The notes under the pieces: model-generated
The model's database searches: none
What the model was told of the DNA's origin: nothing
Seen by the model: the letters and a program-made list of their open reading frames with translations, nothing else
Program-made: the position numbers and the translations under genes
DNA from: Ethanoligenens sp047722935
GTDB taxonomy: Bacteria > Bacillota > Clostridia > Oscillospirales > Ethanoligenentaceae
Length of the DNA stretch: 28,750 nucleotides
Direction of reading: 5' to 3'
NCBI GenBank assembly: GCA_047722935.1
Contig: JBDNZS010000038.1
Coordinates: 1 to 28,750 of the forward strand
Shown here: positions 22,782 to 28,750 of the stretch, piece after piece
Position numbering within the stretch: the first letter of the stretch is position 1
Layout: every line of letters starts with the position of its first letter

Positions 22782-22821
22782 GCAAAGAGGCCAAAACCCG
22801 TGACGGTTTTGGCCTCTTTGC
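22782..22821 (+). terminator. Expression-platform hairpin of the riboswitch
   Basis: GCAAAGAGGCCAAAACC (22782-22798) pairs perfectly with 22805-22821 around loop CGTGAC. The following sequence (GTTCTTAGG) is only moderately T-rich. ACCCGTG (22796-22802) can instead pair with CACGGGT (22743-22749) in the aptamer, giving a possible switch. Confidence 0.65.
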
Positions 22822-23173
22822 GTTCTTAGGCATTTATATTCTTTTTAATATCCTTATATGCACAGTCAAATCGCTAAAAAAAACCGCGAGTTTGGCTGGC
22901 GTATACTTGTGCTGATTTTTCAAAAGAAGCTCTCCAAACTGCGGTTGGAGGGCTTCTTATGTTTCAATTCTACTTTTCTGAAAACAACAGGCCGCTATAT
23001 CTGATTAGCGGTCGGGCATAATGAAGCAGACATTAATGCCCTTTGCCTTAACTTAAAAAATTTACAGAAATTCATGGGTGCGCTTTGCGCCCATTTTTTA
23101 TTCGACAATTTTAGCTATTTTTCGACTTCCCATAATTTCTATAAGCATACAAGACTGGAGAAACCTATATGCG
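22822..23173. other. Non-coding stretch after the riboswitch
   Basis: About 350 bases. A 47-codon open frame at 22858 lacks a ribosome site and any resemblance. Several hairpins are visible: CTCCAAAC/GTTTGGAG-like arms around 22925-22960, CCGCTA/TAGCGG near 22990-23008, GGGCAT/ATGCCC near 23013-23041, and a terminator at 23073. No gene is supported. Confidence 0.5.
23073..23098 (+). terminator. Terminator-like hairpin
   Basis: ATGGG(T)GCGC and GCGCCCAT around TTT, followed by a T run. Confidence 0.7.
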
Positions 23174-23198
23174 ACTTCGGGCCAAGTTGGCCCGAAGC
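23174..23198. repeat. PR25 palindrome, copy 15 (outermost base mismatched)
   Basis: Centre G; the last base is C instead of T, so the terminal pair is lost. It marks the right edge of the cargo segment, in the leader of the sigma-like gene. Confidence 0.93.
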
Positions 23199-23250
23199 CC
23201 GCGCCGGGCCGCCAAAGCATAGCGGCCCCGGTTGCCGCTCCCCGCCCCGC

Positions 23251-23290
23251 TCCGTTCATCGACCAACAACCCGCAAAAACGATGAACGGA
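23251..23290 (+). promoter_or_regulatory. Hairpin masking the ribosome site of the sigma-like gene
   Basis: TCCGTTCATCG (23251-23261) pairs perfectly with CGATGAACGGA (23280-23290). The right arm covers the first three bases of GGAGG (23288-23292). Confidence 0.6.
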
Positions 23291-23299
23291 GGAATCATA

Positions 23300-23716
23300 A
23301 TGGACAAGCTATTCGTAACAATTACATATAAAACCGCCGATTGGGGACAGATTTGTGTTGAGGTATCAACTTCGGTGAAGGAACTGCTGGAACAGTCCGA
23401 CCGACAAATCCGCTCCCAAAGGCGGCAAGACAGGCGACATCTTGACTATATGGACTGCATAGACGGTTTAGCGAACGCGGTTATGCACGATCCACAGGAG
23501 GACGCCGCCGATCTCCTGATTAGGTTGGAAAGTTACAGGCAGCTTTATATGGCTGTCAACAAACTTTCCGAAGAACAGCGCCGGAGATTGCTTCTGCATT
23601 TTGCTGATAATCTTACATATCAGCAAATAGCCAATCTGGAAGGGATAAACCAAGGCACCGTAGCCCGCTGCGTGAAGCGCGCCCTGACCCAACTCAAAAA
23701 GTATCTTTCCGACTAA
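23300..23716 (+). CDS. Sigma-70 region-4-like regulator of the ICE
   Basis: A 138-aa protein. The C-terminal half (SEEQRRRLLLHFADNLTYQQ and IANLEGINQGTVARCVKRA, about 88-130) is a sigma-70 region-4-type HTH; the N-terminal half lacks region 2. Such short sigma-like proteins are usual in Tn916/Tn1549-type regulatory regions and are believed to control transfer genes. The ATG at 23300 has GGAGG 7 bases upstream; the longer frame from 23078 would run through the terminator and PR25 and is rejected. Its leader holds a hairpin over the ribosome site. Confidence 0.8.
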   Translation: MDKLFVTITYKTADWGQICVEVSTSVKELLEQSDRQIRSQRRQDRRHLDYMDCIDGLANAVMHDPQEDAADLLIRLESYRQLYMAVNKLSEEQRRRLLLHFADNLTYQQIANLEGINQGTVARCVKRALTQLKKYLSD

Positions 23717-23762
23717 CGGCACTTTGCCGGGCGGCTCTGTCTTTGCAGGCGGAGCCGCTTGC

Positions 23763-23846
23763 TTTCAAAAATAGTTTAGCAGTAAAGCAGGATATACGCA
23801 AGTGCGTGTACGTCATTGCGTAGGAATTGTTAAGCTATTTTTGAAA
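23763..23846. promoter_or_regulatory. Nested inverted repeats before the XRE gene (operator candidate)
   Basis: TTTCAAAAATAG (23763-23774) is the exact complement of CTATTTTTGAAA (23835-23846). Inside, ACGCAA and TTGCGT form a second pair around about 23797-23822. It lies in the only promoter space of the XRE gene. Confidence 0.6.
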
Positions 23847-23857
23847 CTAATGGAAAG

Positions 23858-24109
23858 GTGGTGAGGGCGATCATAAAAGACGCGATTGCGGAGCGGTTCA
23901 AACAATTATGCGCGGAGCGCGGCATATCGTATACACAGCTTGCGCGGCTGGCTGGCGTAACGCCCTCCACCGTATACAGCATGTTACAGCCGGAGCGAAA
24001 GGATGTAAGCGCGGTCACGGTCAAGAAATTATGTGACGGATTGGATTTATGTATTATTGATTTTTATGACTGCGATTTATTCCGAAACCTGCCGCCTGAA
24101 ATTGAATAG
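23858..24109 (+). CDS. XRE-family transcriptional regulator
   Basis: An 83-aa HTH protein: residues 8-60 (AERFKQLCAERGISYTQLAR, GVTPSTVYSML) form a Cro/C1-type HTH, followed by KKLCDGLDLCIIDFYDCDLF. Such regulators control the switch of Tn1549-type ICEs. There is no ATG; tandem GTG codons at 23858 and 23861 follow GGAAAGG, and the family usually begins near IIKDAI, so the exact start is uncertain. A terminator follows at 24122. Confidence 0.82.
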   Translation: MVRAIIKDAIAERFKQLCAERGISYTQLARLAGVTPSTVYSMLQPERKDVSAVTVKKLCDGLDLCIIDFYDCDLFRNLPPEIE

Positions 24110-24121
24110 CTCGAATACGGG

Positions 24122-24160
24122 AAAACGCCTTGCAGCTTCAAAAACTGCCGGGCGTTTTTT
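24122..24160 (+). terminator. Terminator after the XRE gene
   Basis: AAAACGCC with TGCAG pairs with CTGC and GGCGTTTT, followed by a T run to 24160. Confidence 0.88.
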
Positions 24161-24192
24161 ATTAAAAAAATTTCGTGGAGGGGGGCGAGAAA

Positions 24193-24297
24193 ATGCCTAT
24201 GACTGTCTTAAGAAGTAGAGAGACATTTCTTCTCTCGATGCAGCTTGAAAACCGAATAAAAAGATACCCTGATACAAAGGGTGCGTGTACTGAGTGA
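24193..24297 (+). CDS. Possible 34-aa peptide
   Basis: MPMTVLRSRETFLLSMQLEN and 14 further residues, ending at TGA 24295. GGAGGGGGGCGAG precedes the ATG at good spacing. No relative recognised; the sequence also forms a GAGAGA/TCTCTC hairpin, so it may be leader RNA rather than a gene. Confidence 0.35.
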   Translation: MPMTVLRSRETFLLSMQLENRIKRYPDTKGACTE

Positions 24298-24508
24298 CAG
24301 ACCCGCCATGACCTCCATTGCCAGAGAATGGGGTGAGCGATAAGGCCCATGTCGCAGGCGGGCCAAGGCTGGCCCCGCCGGATAGAACGCACAAACCCGG
24401 ATACTTGCGTCCCGTCACAGCCCGAGCGTTGAAGCGGCCAATTTGGCCGTGAGCCGTCGCAGGCAATGAGGACGCCTCGCCATCAGAATGGGGAGAGGTG
24501 AGATTCCT
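24298..24508. other. Structured leader region upstream of small ORFs
   Basis: No gene visible. GGCGGGCCA/TGGCCCCGCC (about 24356-24380, one bulge) and GCGGCCAA/TTTGGCCGT (about 24433-24451) make stable hairpins. The second resembles the PR25 core (GGCCAA-TTTGGCC) but lacks its outer arms. Confidence 0.4.
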
Positions 24509-24649
24509 ATGGGGCGTACAAGTCGCCGCCCATCCGGGTACTCTGTTCGCGTCACAAAAAAAGAGCGCCGCGCCGTGTCTGCTTGTCTTATGACGGCCCG
24601 AAACTTACGGCGCGGTTCGCTCACTCTGTTGATGAACGGAGTTTTATAA
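24509..24649 (+). CDS. Small basic protein coupled to the next gene
   Basis: A 46-aa Arg-rich protein, MGRTSRRPSGYSVRVTKKER and onward, with GGGAGAGGTG upstream. Its TAA overlaps the ATG of the following gene (TAATG), a common mark of translational coupling. It has no recognised relative. Confidence 0.45.
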   Translation: MGRTSRRPSGYSVRVTKKERRAVSACLMTARNLRRGSLTLLMNGVL

Positions 24650-24843
24650 TGGATAAACAGTTAGAAACATTGCTTGATCAGCAATGGAGCAATAACGCTT
24701 GCCGGGGCTATCTTATTTGGGCGATGGAGAACTGCGAATTCAGCCCTGACGATATTCAGCGTGTGGTTTCGGAGCTTCATTACGTTTTCGATATGAAGTC
24801 CATCGTAGAAGCTGACCGGCATTATTGCGGCAGCCCCTATTGA
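24649..24843 (+). CDS. Small acidic ICE protein, function unknown
   Basis: A 64-aa protein, MDKQLETLLDQQWSNNACRG and onward, ending RHYCGSPY. It looks helical and acidic. The ATG at 24649 overlaps the upstream stop and has GAACGGAG nearby. It lies between the XRE gene and the recombinase, where excision functions are often encoded, but it shows no excisionase-type HTH. The TGA stop shares its last A with a PR25 copy. Confidence 0.6.
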   Translation: MDKQLETLLDQQWSNNACRGYLIWAMENCEFSPDDIQRVVSELHYVFDMKSIVEADRHYCGSPY

Positions 24844-24867
24844 CTTCGGGCCAAGTTGGCCCGAAGT
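24843..24867. repeat. PR25 palindrome, copy 16 (centre G)
   Basis: Starts on the last base of the TGA stop of the preceding gene. A second hairpin (GGGCAGCACC/GGTGCCGCCC, 24884-24909) follows 16 bases later. Confidence 0.95.
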
Positions 24868-24976
24868 GTGGAGCAAGATTAGAGGGCAGCACCATAGCCG
24901 GTGCCGCCCTTTGGTGTTTCCCCACGGGACATGCGGGAAATTCGTTTGTTTTATCCACACCGGAAGGAGGACGCTT

Positions 24977-25243
24977 ATGACATTGAAACCGGAACAGATA
25001 CGGAAATTGCGGGACGTGGATATTGCCACAGTCGATAAAAGCAAGCTGCCCGATATGAGCCGGGTGAAGCTCGATCCCCGCCTTACCAAAGAGGAACGGC
25101 TGACCCGGATTTTACGGACGGCGAAAAATCCTTACTGCTTCCGCTACGGCGATACGGCGGTCAAGCTGGAATTTGCGGACGATGGCCCGCCCCTGCAAGA
25201 TGTGATGGCCGACTTCCTAATACGGCAGAAAAGCGGCCTGTAA
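24977..25243 (+). CDS. DUF6870-like ICE protein
   Basis: An 88-aa protein with GGAAGGAGG before the ATG. The blocks DIATVDKSKLPDMSRVKLDP and ERLTRILRTAKNPYCFRYGD followed by AVKLEFA are typical of a small protein placed just upstream of the recombinase in clostridial ICEs (recalled as DUF6870). Function unknown. The TAA stop is followed three bases later by a variant PR25. Confidence 0.72.
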   Translation: MTLKPEQIRKLRDVDIATVDKSKLPDMSRVKLDPRLTKEERLTRILRTAKNPYCFRYGDTAVKLEFADDGPPLQDVMADFLIRQKSGL

Positions 25244-25246
25244 TGA

Positions 25247-25271
25247 ACATCGGGCCAACTTGGCCCGATGT
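25247..25271. repeat. PR25 variant, copy 17 (ACAT/ATGT ends)
   Basis: Centre C. The third base from each end has changed (T to A at left, A to T at right), so the full 12-bp pairing is preserved. It ends 18 bases before the -35 box of the recombinase promoter. Confidence 0.93.
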
Positions 25272-25289
25272 TGCAAAGCCTCGACATCA

Positions 25290-25318
25290 TTGTTCGCGTT
25301 ATGCCCAAATGGTATAAT
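25290..25318 (+). promoter_or_regulatory. Promoter of the right-end recombinase
   Basis: TTGTTC (25290-25295), 17-base spacer, TATAAT (25313-25318), then ATAGGTG and the AGGAAGGAGG ribosome site. Confidence 0.75.
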
Positions 25319-25348
25319 ATAGGTGTAATGTGATAGGAAGGAGGACAA

Positions 25349-27026
25349 ATGGCACGGACAAAAAACAGGGGTGCGGAAACAACCCTATCCTGCATCACGG
25401 AAACCCGGCGCTGGAATCTCGGGGAGTACATCCGTCTTTCCAAAGAGGATTTGAACCGGGGCAGCGACGACAGCAACAGCGTTGTCAATCAGCGCCGCCT
25501 GCTGGATGAATTCTATCAGAAGCACATGGACGAGTTTGAAAGCACCACACAGTATATCGACGACGGGCATACCGGCACGGATACCAACCGGGAAGGATTT
25601 CAAAATCTGCTTGCCGATATTACAAGCCGGAAAATTAACTGCGTAATCGTCAAAGATCTTTCCCGCCTGTCCCGCAATTACACCGACGCCGGGAGCCTGA
25701 TTGAAAACCTGTTTGTGCAGTTGGATGTACGGTTTATCAGCCTGACCGAGAGCGTGGACAGCTATCTCAACCCCCGACAGCGTATCAAGCATTATCGTTC
25801 CCATAACCAATGTGATGAATGATCAATACTGCTACCAGACCTCCAAAAAAATCCGGCAGGTGTTTGATTACAAAAAGCGCAACGGTGAATTTATCGGTTC
25901 CTATGCTCCCTATGGGTACGTCAAAGACCCGAAGGACAATCACGCCTTGCTTGTAGATCATGAAGCCGCCGAAGTGGTAAAGCAGATTTTCACCATGTTT
26001 TTAAGCGGCATAACGGTACGGGCCATTGTCAACCATCTGAACGACCACGGAATCATGTGCCCGTCGGTCTACAAGCAAAGCCAAGGGTTAAAGTACAGTT
26101 GCCCCAACGGGCAGACAAAACCCATGTGGAGCACCATCACAATCAGCAACATGTTAAAAAATCCTGTTTACGTCGGGGATATGGTACAGGGCCGAAATCG
26201 GGTAAAGAGCTATAAGGTACATAAAATCGAGGCTGTACCCGAAAAAGACTGGATTGTCGTTCCGAATACCCATGAGCCGATCATCGACCGGGAAACCTCT
26301 GAAAAGGCGAAACAGCTTTTGAAACGGGACACCCGCATCGCGCCGAAGCAAAAGCAGCTTTATCTGTTCAGCGGTTTTCTCCGCTGTGCGGATTGCGGGC
26401 GGGCCATGTCGCGTATTGCGAGCAAGGGCATTTACGTGTATTACCAATGCGGTACATACAAAAGCCTTTCAAAGAAAGCCTGCACCATGCACTCCATCAA
26501 AAGCACCCGTTTGGAAGCGGCTGTTCTGTACGCGATTCAGCAACAAGCGTATTTGGCTGTTTCCTACTCCGATATGATTGCCCGTATCAATATGGCCCCG
26601 CTCAAAAAAAGCAAGTCCGTTCGTCTGAACGACCTGATTGCCGCGAAGGAAAAAGAGCTTGCCAAAATCATGCGATACAAGCAGGCTCTTTATCAGGATT
26701 GGAAAGACGGCGAAATCACGCACAACGATTACCGCCACATGAGCGAGGACTACGGGCGGCAAGTTGAAGCGGCTCAAACGGTGCTTGGCAATCTGCAAGC
26801 GGAGCAGTCCGAACTTGAAAAAGGTGTTGATACCGAGAATCCGTTTTTGGCAGCATTCCGTAAATATGAAAATATCGACAAGCTGACAAGAGAAATCCTG
26901 ATTGAGTTGGTTGACTACATCAAGGTATACGAGGGCGGCGACATCAGCATCCGTTTCAAGTTTGCCGACGAGTACCGCAGGGTAACGGAGTATATCGAAG
27001 CCAACACTCACGCGGAGGCCATTTGA
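25349..27026 (+). pseudogene. Large serine recombinase of the ICE, split by a one-base frameshift
   Basis: The first part (25349-25822) has the resolvase domain with catalytic Ser31 (GEYIRLSKEDL) and KDLSRLSRN. It goes out of frame after VDSYLNP at a run of five C (25771-25775). Reading that run as four C restores SVSSIIVPITNVMNDQYCYQ and joins the second part (to 27026), which has the recombinase domain, a zinc ribbon (CADCG; CGTYKSLSKKACTMH) and a coiled coil. The joined protein would be about 559 aa, full length for this family. This is the usual right-end integrase of serine-type Tn1549-like ICEs. Either the element has lost its integrase or the extra C is a sequencing error; the draft state leaves both open. 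Confidence 0.88.
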
Positions 27027-27119
27027 CCGCCGCAGAATCAAAGGCAGTTTGTTTTCCTAATATGTATCGCTCATAACAACCTCTACACCAAAATGGTACG
27101 GTTCCCGTACATGAATGTC

Positions 27120-27179
27120 CTCCTTTTGATAGTGGCTTGTTACAGTTGGCAAACCGCAGCTTCATCCTATCAAAAGGAG
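27120..27179. repeat. 13-bp inverted repeat beyond the recombinase
   Basis: CTCCTTTTGATAG (27120-27132) is the exact complement of CTATCAAAAGGAG (27167-27179), with 34 bases between. It lies about 95 bp after the recombinase stop, where the element end would be expected. Confidence 0.7.
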
Positions 27180-27242
27180 CTCTTTACTGTATTCATCGTT
27201 TAAGATTTTTTGAAATCCTGGCATAGATGGGGGTTTTTGGTA

Positions 27243-27299
27243 CACAAAAAGGCCGAAGCAGCCTCCACCTTTTGGTGCTGACCGCCTCGGCCTTTTGTG
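27243..27299. terminator. Bidirectional terminator
   Basis: CACAAAAAGGCCGA (27243-27256) pairs with TCGGCCTTTTGTG (27287-27299), with one extra A at left. It can end transcripts from the recombinase side and from the minus-strand hydrolase gene. Confidence 0.78.
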
Positions 27300-27376
27300 A
27301 TAAGAAGCTGTTGTAAAACAAGTCCCCTTATATCGAAATGAAATCCGTGCAATTTCAATTTATGACATATCCGCTA

Positions 27377-28582
27377 TCAATTTAAAATACGCCGCGCACC
27401 GGCAAACTTAGAGGACCAATAGCCGGAATTAATATCGTCTTTGACAACGCCAACGCCAGGCCTTTCTGCATTCACCATCTGGCCACCGCCTATATAGATG
27501 CCCACGTGGTCAATCGAACCGCCCTTCACGCTAAAGAAAACCAAATCGCCGGGCTGAAGCGCACTTTTGGATACCGCTGTGCCGTAACCCGCCTGCGCTG
27601 CCGCAGAATGCGGCAAGCCAATACCAGCGGCATGTGCATACACGTACATAACCAAACCAGAGCAGTCGAAGCTGGACGGACCAGCCGCATTCGACACATA
27701 TGCACAGCCAACGAACTGTTGCGCATAGCCCACCAATGCGGTCGCATTGCCAAGTACGCTCGCACTCAGCTGTGCGGTAGTATTGCCTGACGTGCTGACG
27801 GACTGTGCTGCTGCTTTTGCTGAGGCTGCCTGCGCCGAGATCGCCGCATTAATCTGGTCATCTGTCTGAGAAGCCTGCGCATTCAAGGTGTTGGCTTGTT
27901 GTTGCAAACTACTCGCACCGGACTGTGCCAGTGCAACCGCCTGTGCCTGCTGGGTCAGTTGTGCATTCAGAATATCCTGCTTTGCTGCCGCCGCACCTTG
28001 CACTTGCAGCAAATCCTGCTTAGATTGGTCAAGCGCCGCACGATCCGCTTTCAGTTTATCTTCATCCTGTTTGAGACTCTGAATAATCTGATTGTCGTGA
28101 TTGGACACCGCACGCACCATTGCTACACGTGAAAGGAAATCACTGATATCGTTGGAATTGAGTAACACGGTCAAAAATGTGTCATCGCCGGACATATACA
28201 TCGCACGAAGACGCTGTTTGAGCAAATCCGTATTCTGCTGCACCCGCTGCTCTGTAGCGTATATATCGTTCTCTTTATTCGCAATCTGCGTGTCTGTCTC
28301 TGTAATCTGTTGTTTCAACAGGTCAAGTTGCTGCTGGATCACTGTAATCTCTTGATTTAGTGCGCTCTGTTTGGCTTTTTCGGTCTTTAATTTGCCATTT
28401 TGTGCACCCAGCTGGCTTTGAAGCTGTTGCTGTTGCTGCTGCAGTGCTGCATATTGTTGTTTCAAATCGGAAACACTATCTGCCGATGCTTGAAACGGCA
28501 TAATCAGCATTCCCGCAGACAATACGGCTGTTCCAACCAGCACACGCAAATTCCACCGTTGTTTTTTCTTTGATAAGTACAC
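27377..28582 (-). CDS. Secreted NlpC/P60 peptidoglycan hydrolase with coiled-coil domain
   Basis: A 401-aa CwlO/PcsB-like protein. Signal peptide at about residues 1-34 (ending QASA), a long Gln-rich coiled coil (35-250) and a C-terminal NlpC/P60 domain with the catalytic Cys307 (FDCSGLVMY) and His359 (DHVGIYIGGGQM). Such enzymes are gamma-D-glutamyl endopeptidases that remodel the cell wall; the coiled coil is the usual regulatory domain controlled by FtsEX-type complexes. The GTG at 28582 is chosen because GGGGGAG lies nine bases upstream and the signal peptide begins there. It is probably a host chromosomal gene flanking the ICE. Its domain build is unlike the conjugative hydrolase at 10348. 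Confidence 0.92.
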   Translation of the reverse strand: MYLSKKKQRWNLRVLVGTAVLSAGMLIMPFQASADSVSDLKQQYAALQQQQQQLQSQLGAQNGKLKTEKAKQSALNQEITVIQQQLDLLKQQITETDTQIANKENDIYATEQRVQQNTDLLKQRLRAMYMSGDDTFLTVLLNSNDISDFLSRVAMVRAVSNHDNQIIQSLKQDEDKLKADRAALDQSKQDLLQVQGAAAAKQDILNAQLTQQAQAVALAQSGASSLQQQANTLNAQASQTDDQINAAISAQAASAKAAAQSVSTSGNTTAQLSASVLGNATALVGYAQQFVGCAYVSNAAGPSSFDCSGLVMYVYAHAAGIGLPHSAAAQAGYGTAVSKSALQPGDLVFFSVKGGSIDHVGIYIGGGQMVNAERPGVGVVKDDINSGYWSSKFAGARRILN

Positions 28583-28744
28583 TGTTCAATCTCCCCCGCA
28601 CTGCTTCCCGGTTCGCTTGTTTTTAACGTACTTTGGCTTCAACGTGTTTCTGTTTTCTAAATAATCCACCTCCGCGACCCACCGAACAGGTAACGGAGTT
28701 TTTATGCTTTTGTAACTAAAATGTAATAACTGATTACCATTATA
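28583..28744 (-). promoter_or_regulatory. Leader and -10 box of the host hydrolase gene
   Basis: TATAAT on the minus strand (28739-28744) gives a leader of about 150 bases. It can fold (CTCCG/CGGAG around ACC-GGT, near 28669-28699). Cell-wall hydrolase genes of Firmicutes often have c-di-AMP riboswitches, but I cannot match the required consensus here. Confidence 0.4.
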
Positions 28745-28750
28745 ACACAT

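Noticed and set aside
22858..23001. 47-codon open frame after the riboswitch as its target gene
   Set aside because: No ribosome site, AT-rich random-looking sequence and overlap with hairpins.
23078..23299. N-terminal extension of the sigma-like protein
   Set aside because: It would read through a terminator and PR25; a strong ribosome site precedes ATG 23300.
24433..24451. Additional PR25 copy (GCGGCCAATTTGGCCGT)
   Set aside because: Only the inner GGCCAA-TTTGGCC is shared; the outer arms are absent.
1098..25271. PR25 copies as ordinary Rho-independent terminators
   Set aside because: No T run follows any copy, and many lie within coding sequence or between a ribosome site and its gene.
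28583..28738. c-di-AMP (ydaO) riboswitch before the host hydrolase gene
   Set aside because: The leader length and gene type fit, but I could not match the conserved ydaO sequence blocks.
1..28750. CRISPR array, tRNA or rRNA genes
   Set aside because: No regularly spaced direct repeats with unique spacers, and no cloverleaf or rRNA sequence was recognised.

Overview
The window looks like a GC-rich member of the Clostridia (Oscillospiraceae/Acutalibacteraceae type is my guess). The grounds are Firmicutes-style Shine-Dalgarno sites, Tn1549-type conjugation genes and a CwlO/PcsB-like NlpC/P60 hydrolase at the right end. It appears to come from a draft assembly: ten N at 18577-18586 are flanked by unnatural G/C runs. 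Family names are recalled from protein sequence, not from a search.

Layout. (1) 22-963: AT-rich, outward-facing ParA gene. (2) 1098-5020: a module like the mobilizable element Tn4451, with a MobV relaxase, a hairpin-rich non-coding stretch, a TnpW-like small protein and a large serine recombinase. It abuts the last 30 codons of a maff2-like gene, as if an integrative mobilizable element had landed in that gene. (3) 5102-18486: the conjugation block of a Tn1549-family ICE (TrbL/VirB6-like, SpoVG-like, DUF7007-like, MT-A70 methylase, PrgI, VirB4, NlpC/P60, DUF4315, DUF4366, two Cys-rich proteins, an unknown protein, MobC, a decayed HTH gene, CD1845-like, MOBP-type relaxase). No VirD4 coupling ATPase is visible, so the transfer system is incomplete in this window. 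(4) 18650-23198: an AT-richer cargo with an HTH protein, OmpR-type regulator, sensor kinase and ABC exporter of the peptide-antibiotic self-protection type, followed by a second promoter and a c-di-GMP-I (GEMM) riboswitch. (5) 23300-27026: right-end ICE control genes (sigma-70-like, XRE, small ORFs, DUF6870-like) and a second large serine recombinase split by a one-base frameshift. (6) 27027-28750: flanking DNA with an NlpC/P60 gene on the minus strand.

The most unusual signal is a 25-bp palindrome present in 17 full copies between 1098 and 25271, plus split and decayed copies. I call it PR25. Each 12-base arm (ACTTCGGGCCAA and its complement) surrounds one variable centre base. It has no stop codon in any of six frames, lies mostly just after stop codons or before ribosome binding sites, and also sits inside coding sequence. 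Two variants change both arms together so pairing is kept. It is absent from the parA gene, from the TCS/ABC cargo interior and from the right flank.

A second strong signal is a pair of promoters, before the ABC genes and before the riboswitch. Each has four direct repeats at exactly 11-bp steps and a -10 box at an identical distance (49 bp). This is what an OmpR/PhoB-type regulator such as the one encoded at 19076 would bind. The second promoter reads into the c-di-GMP riboswitch, so the two signals may be integrated on one transcript.
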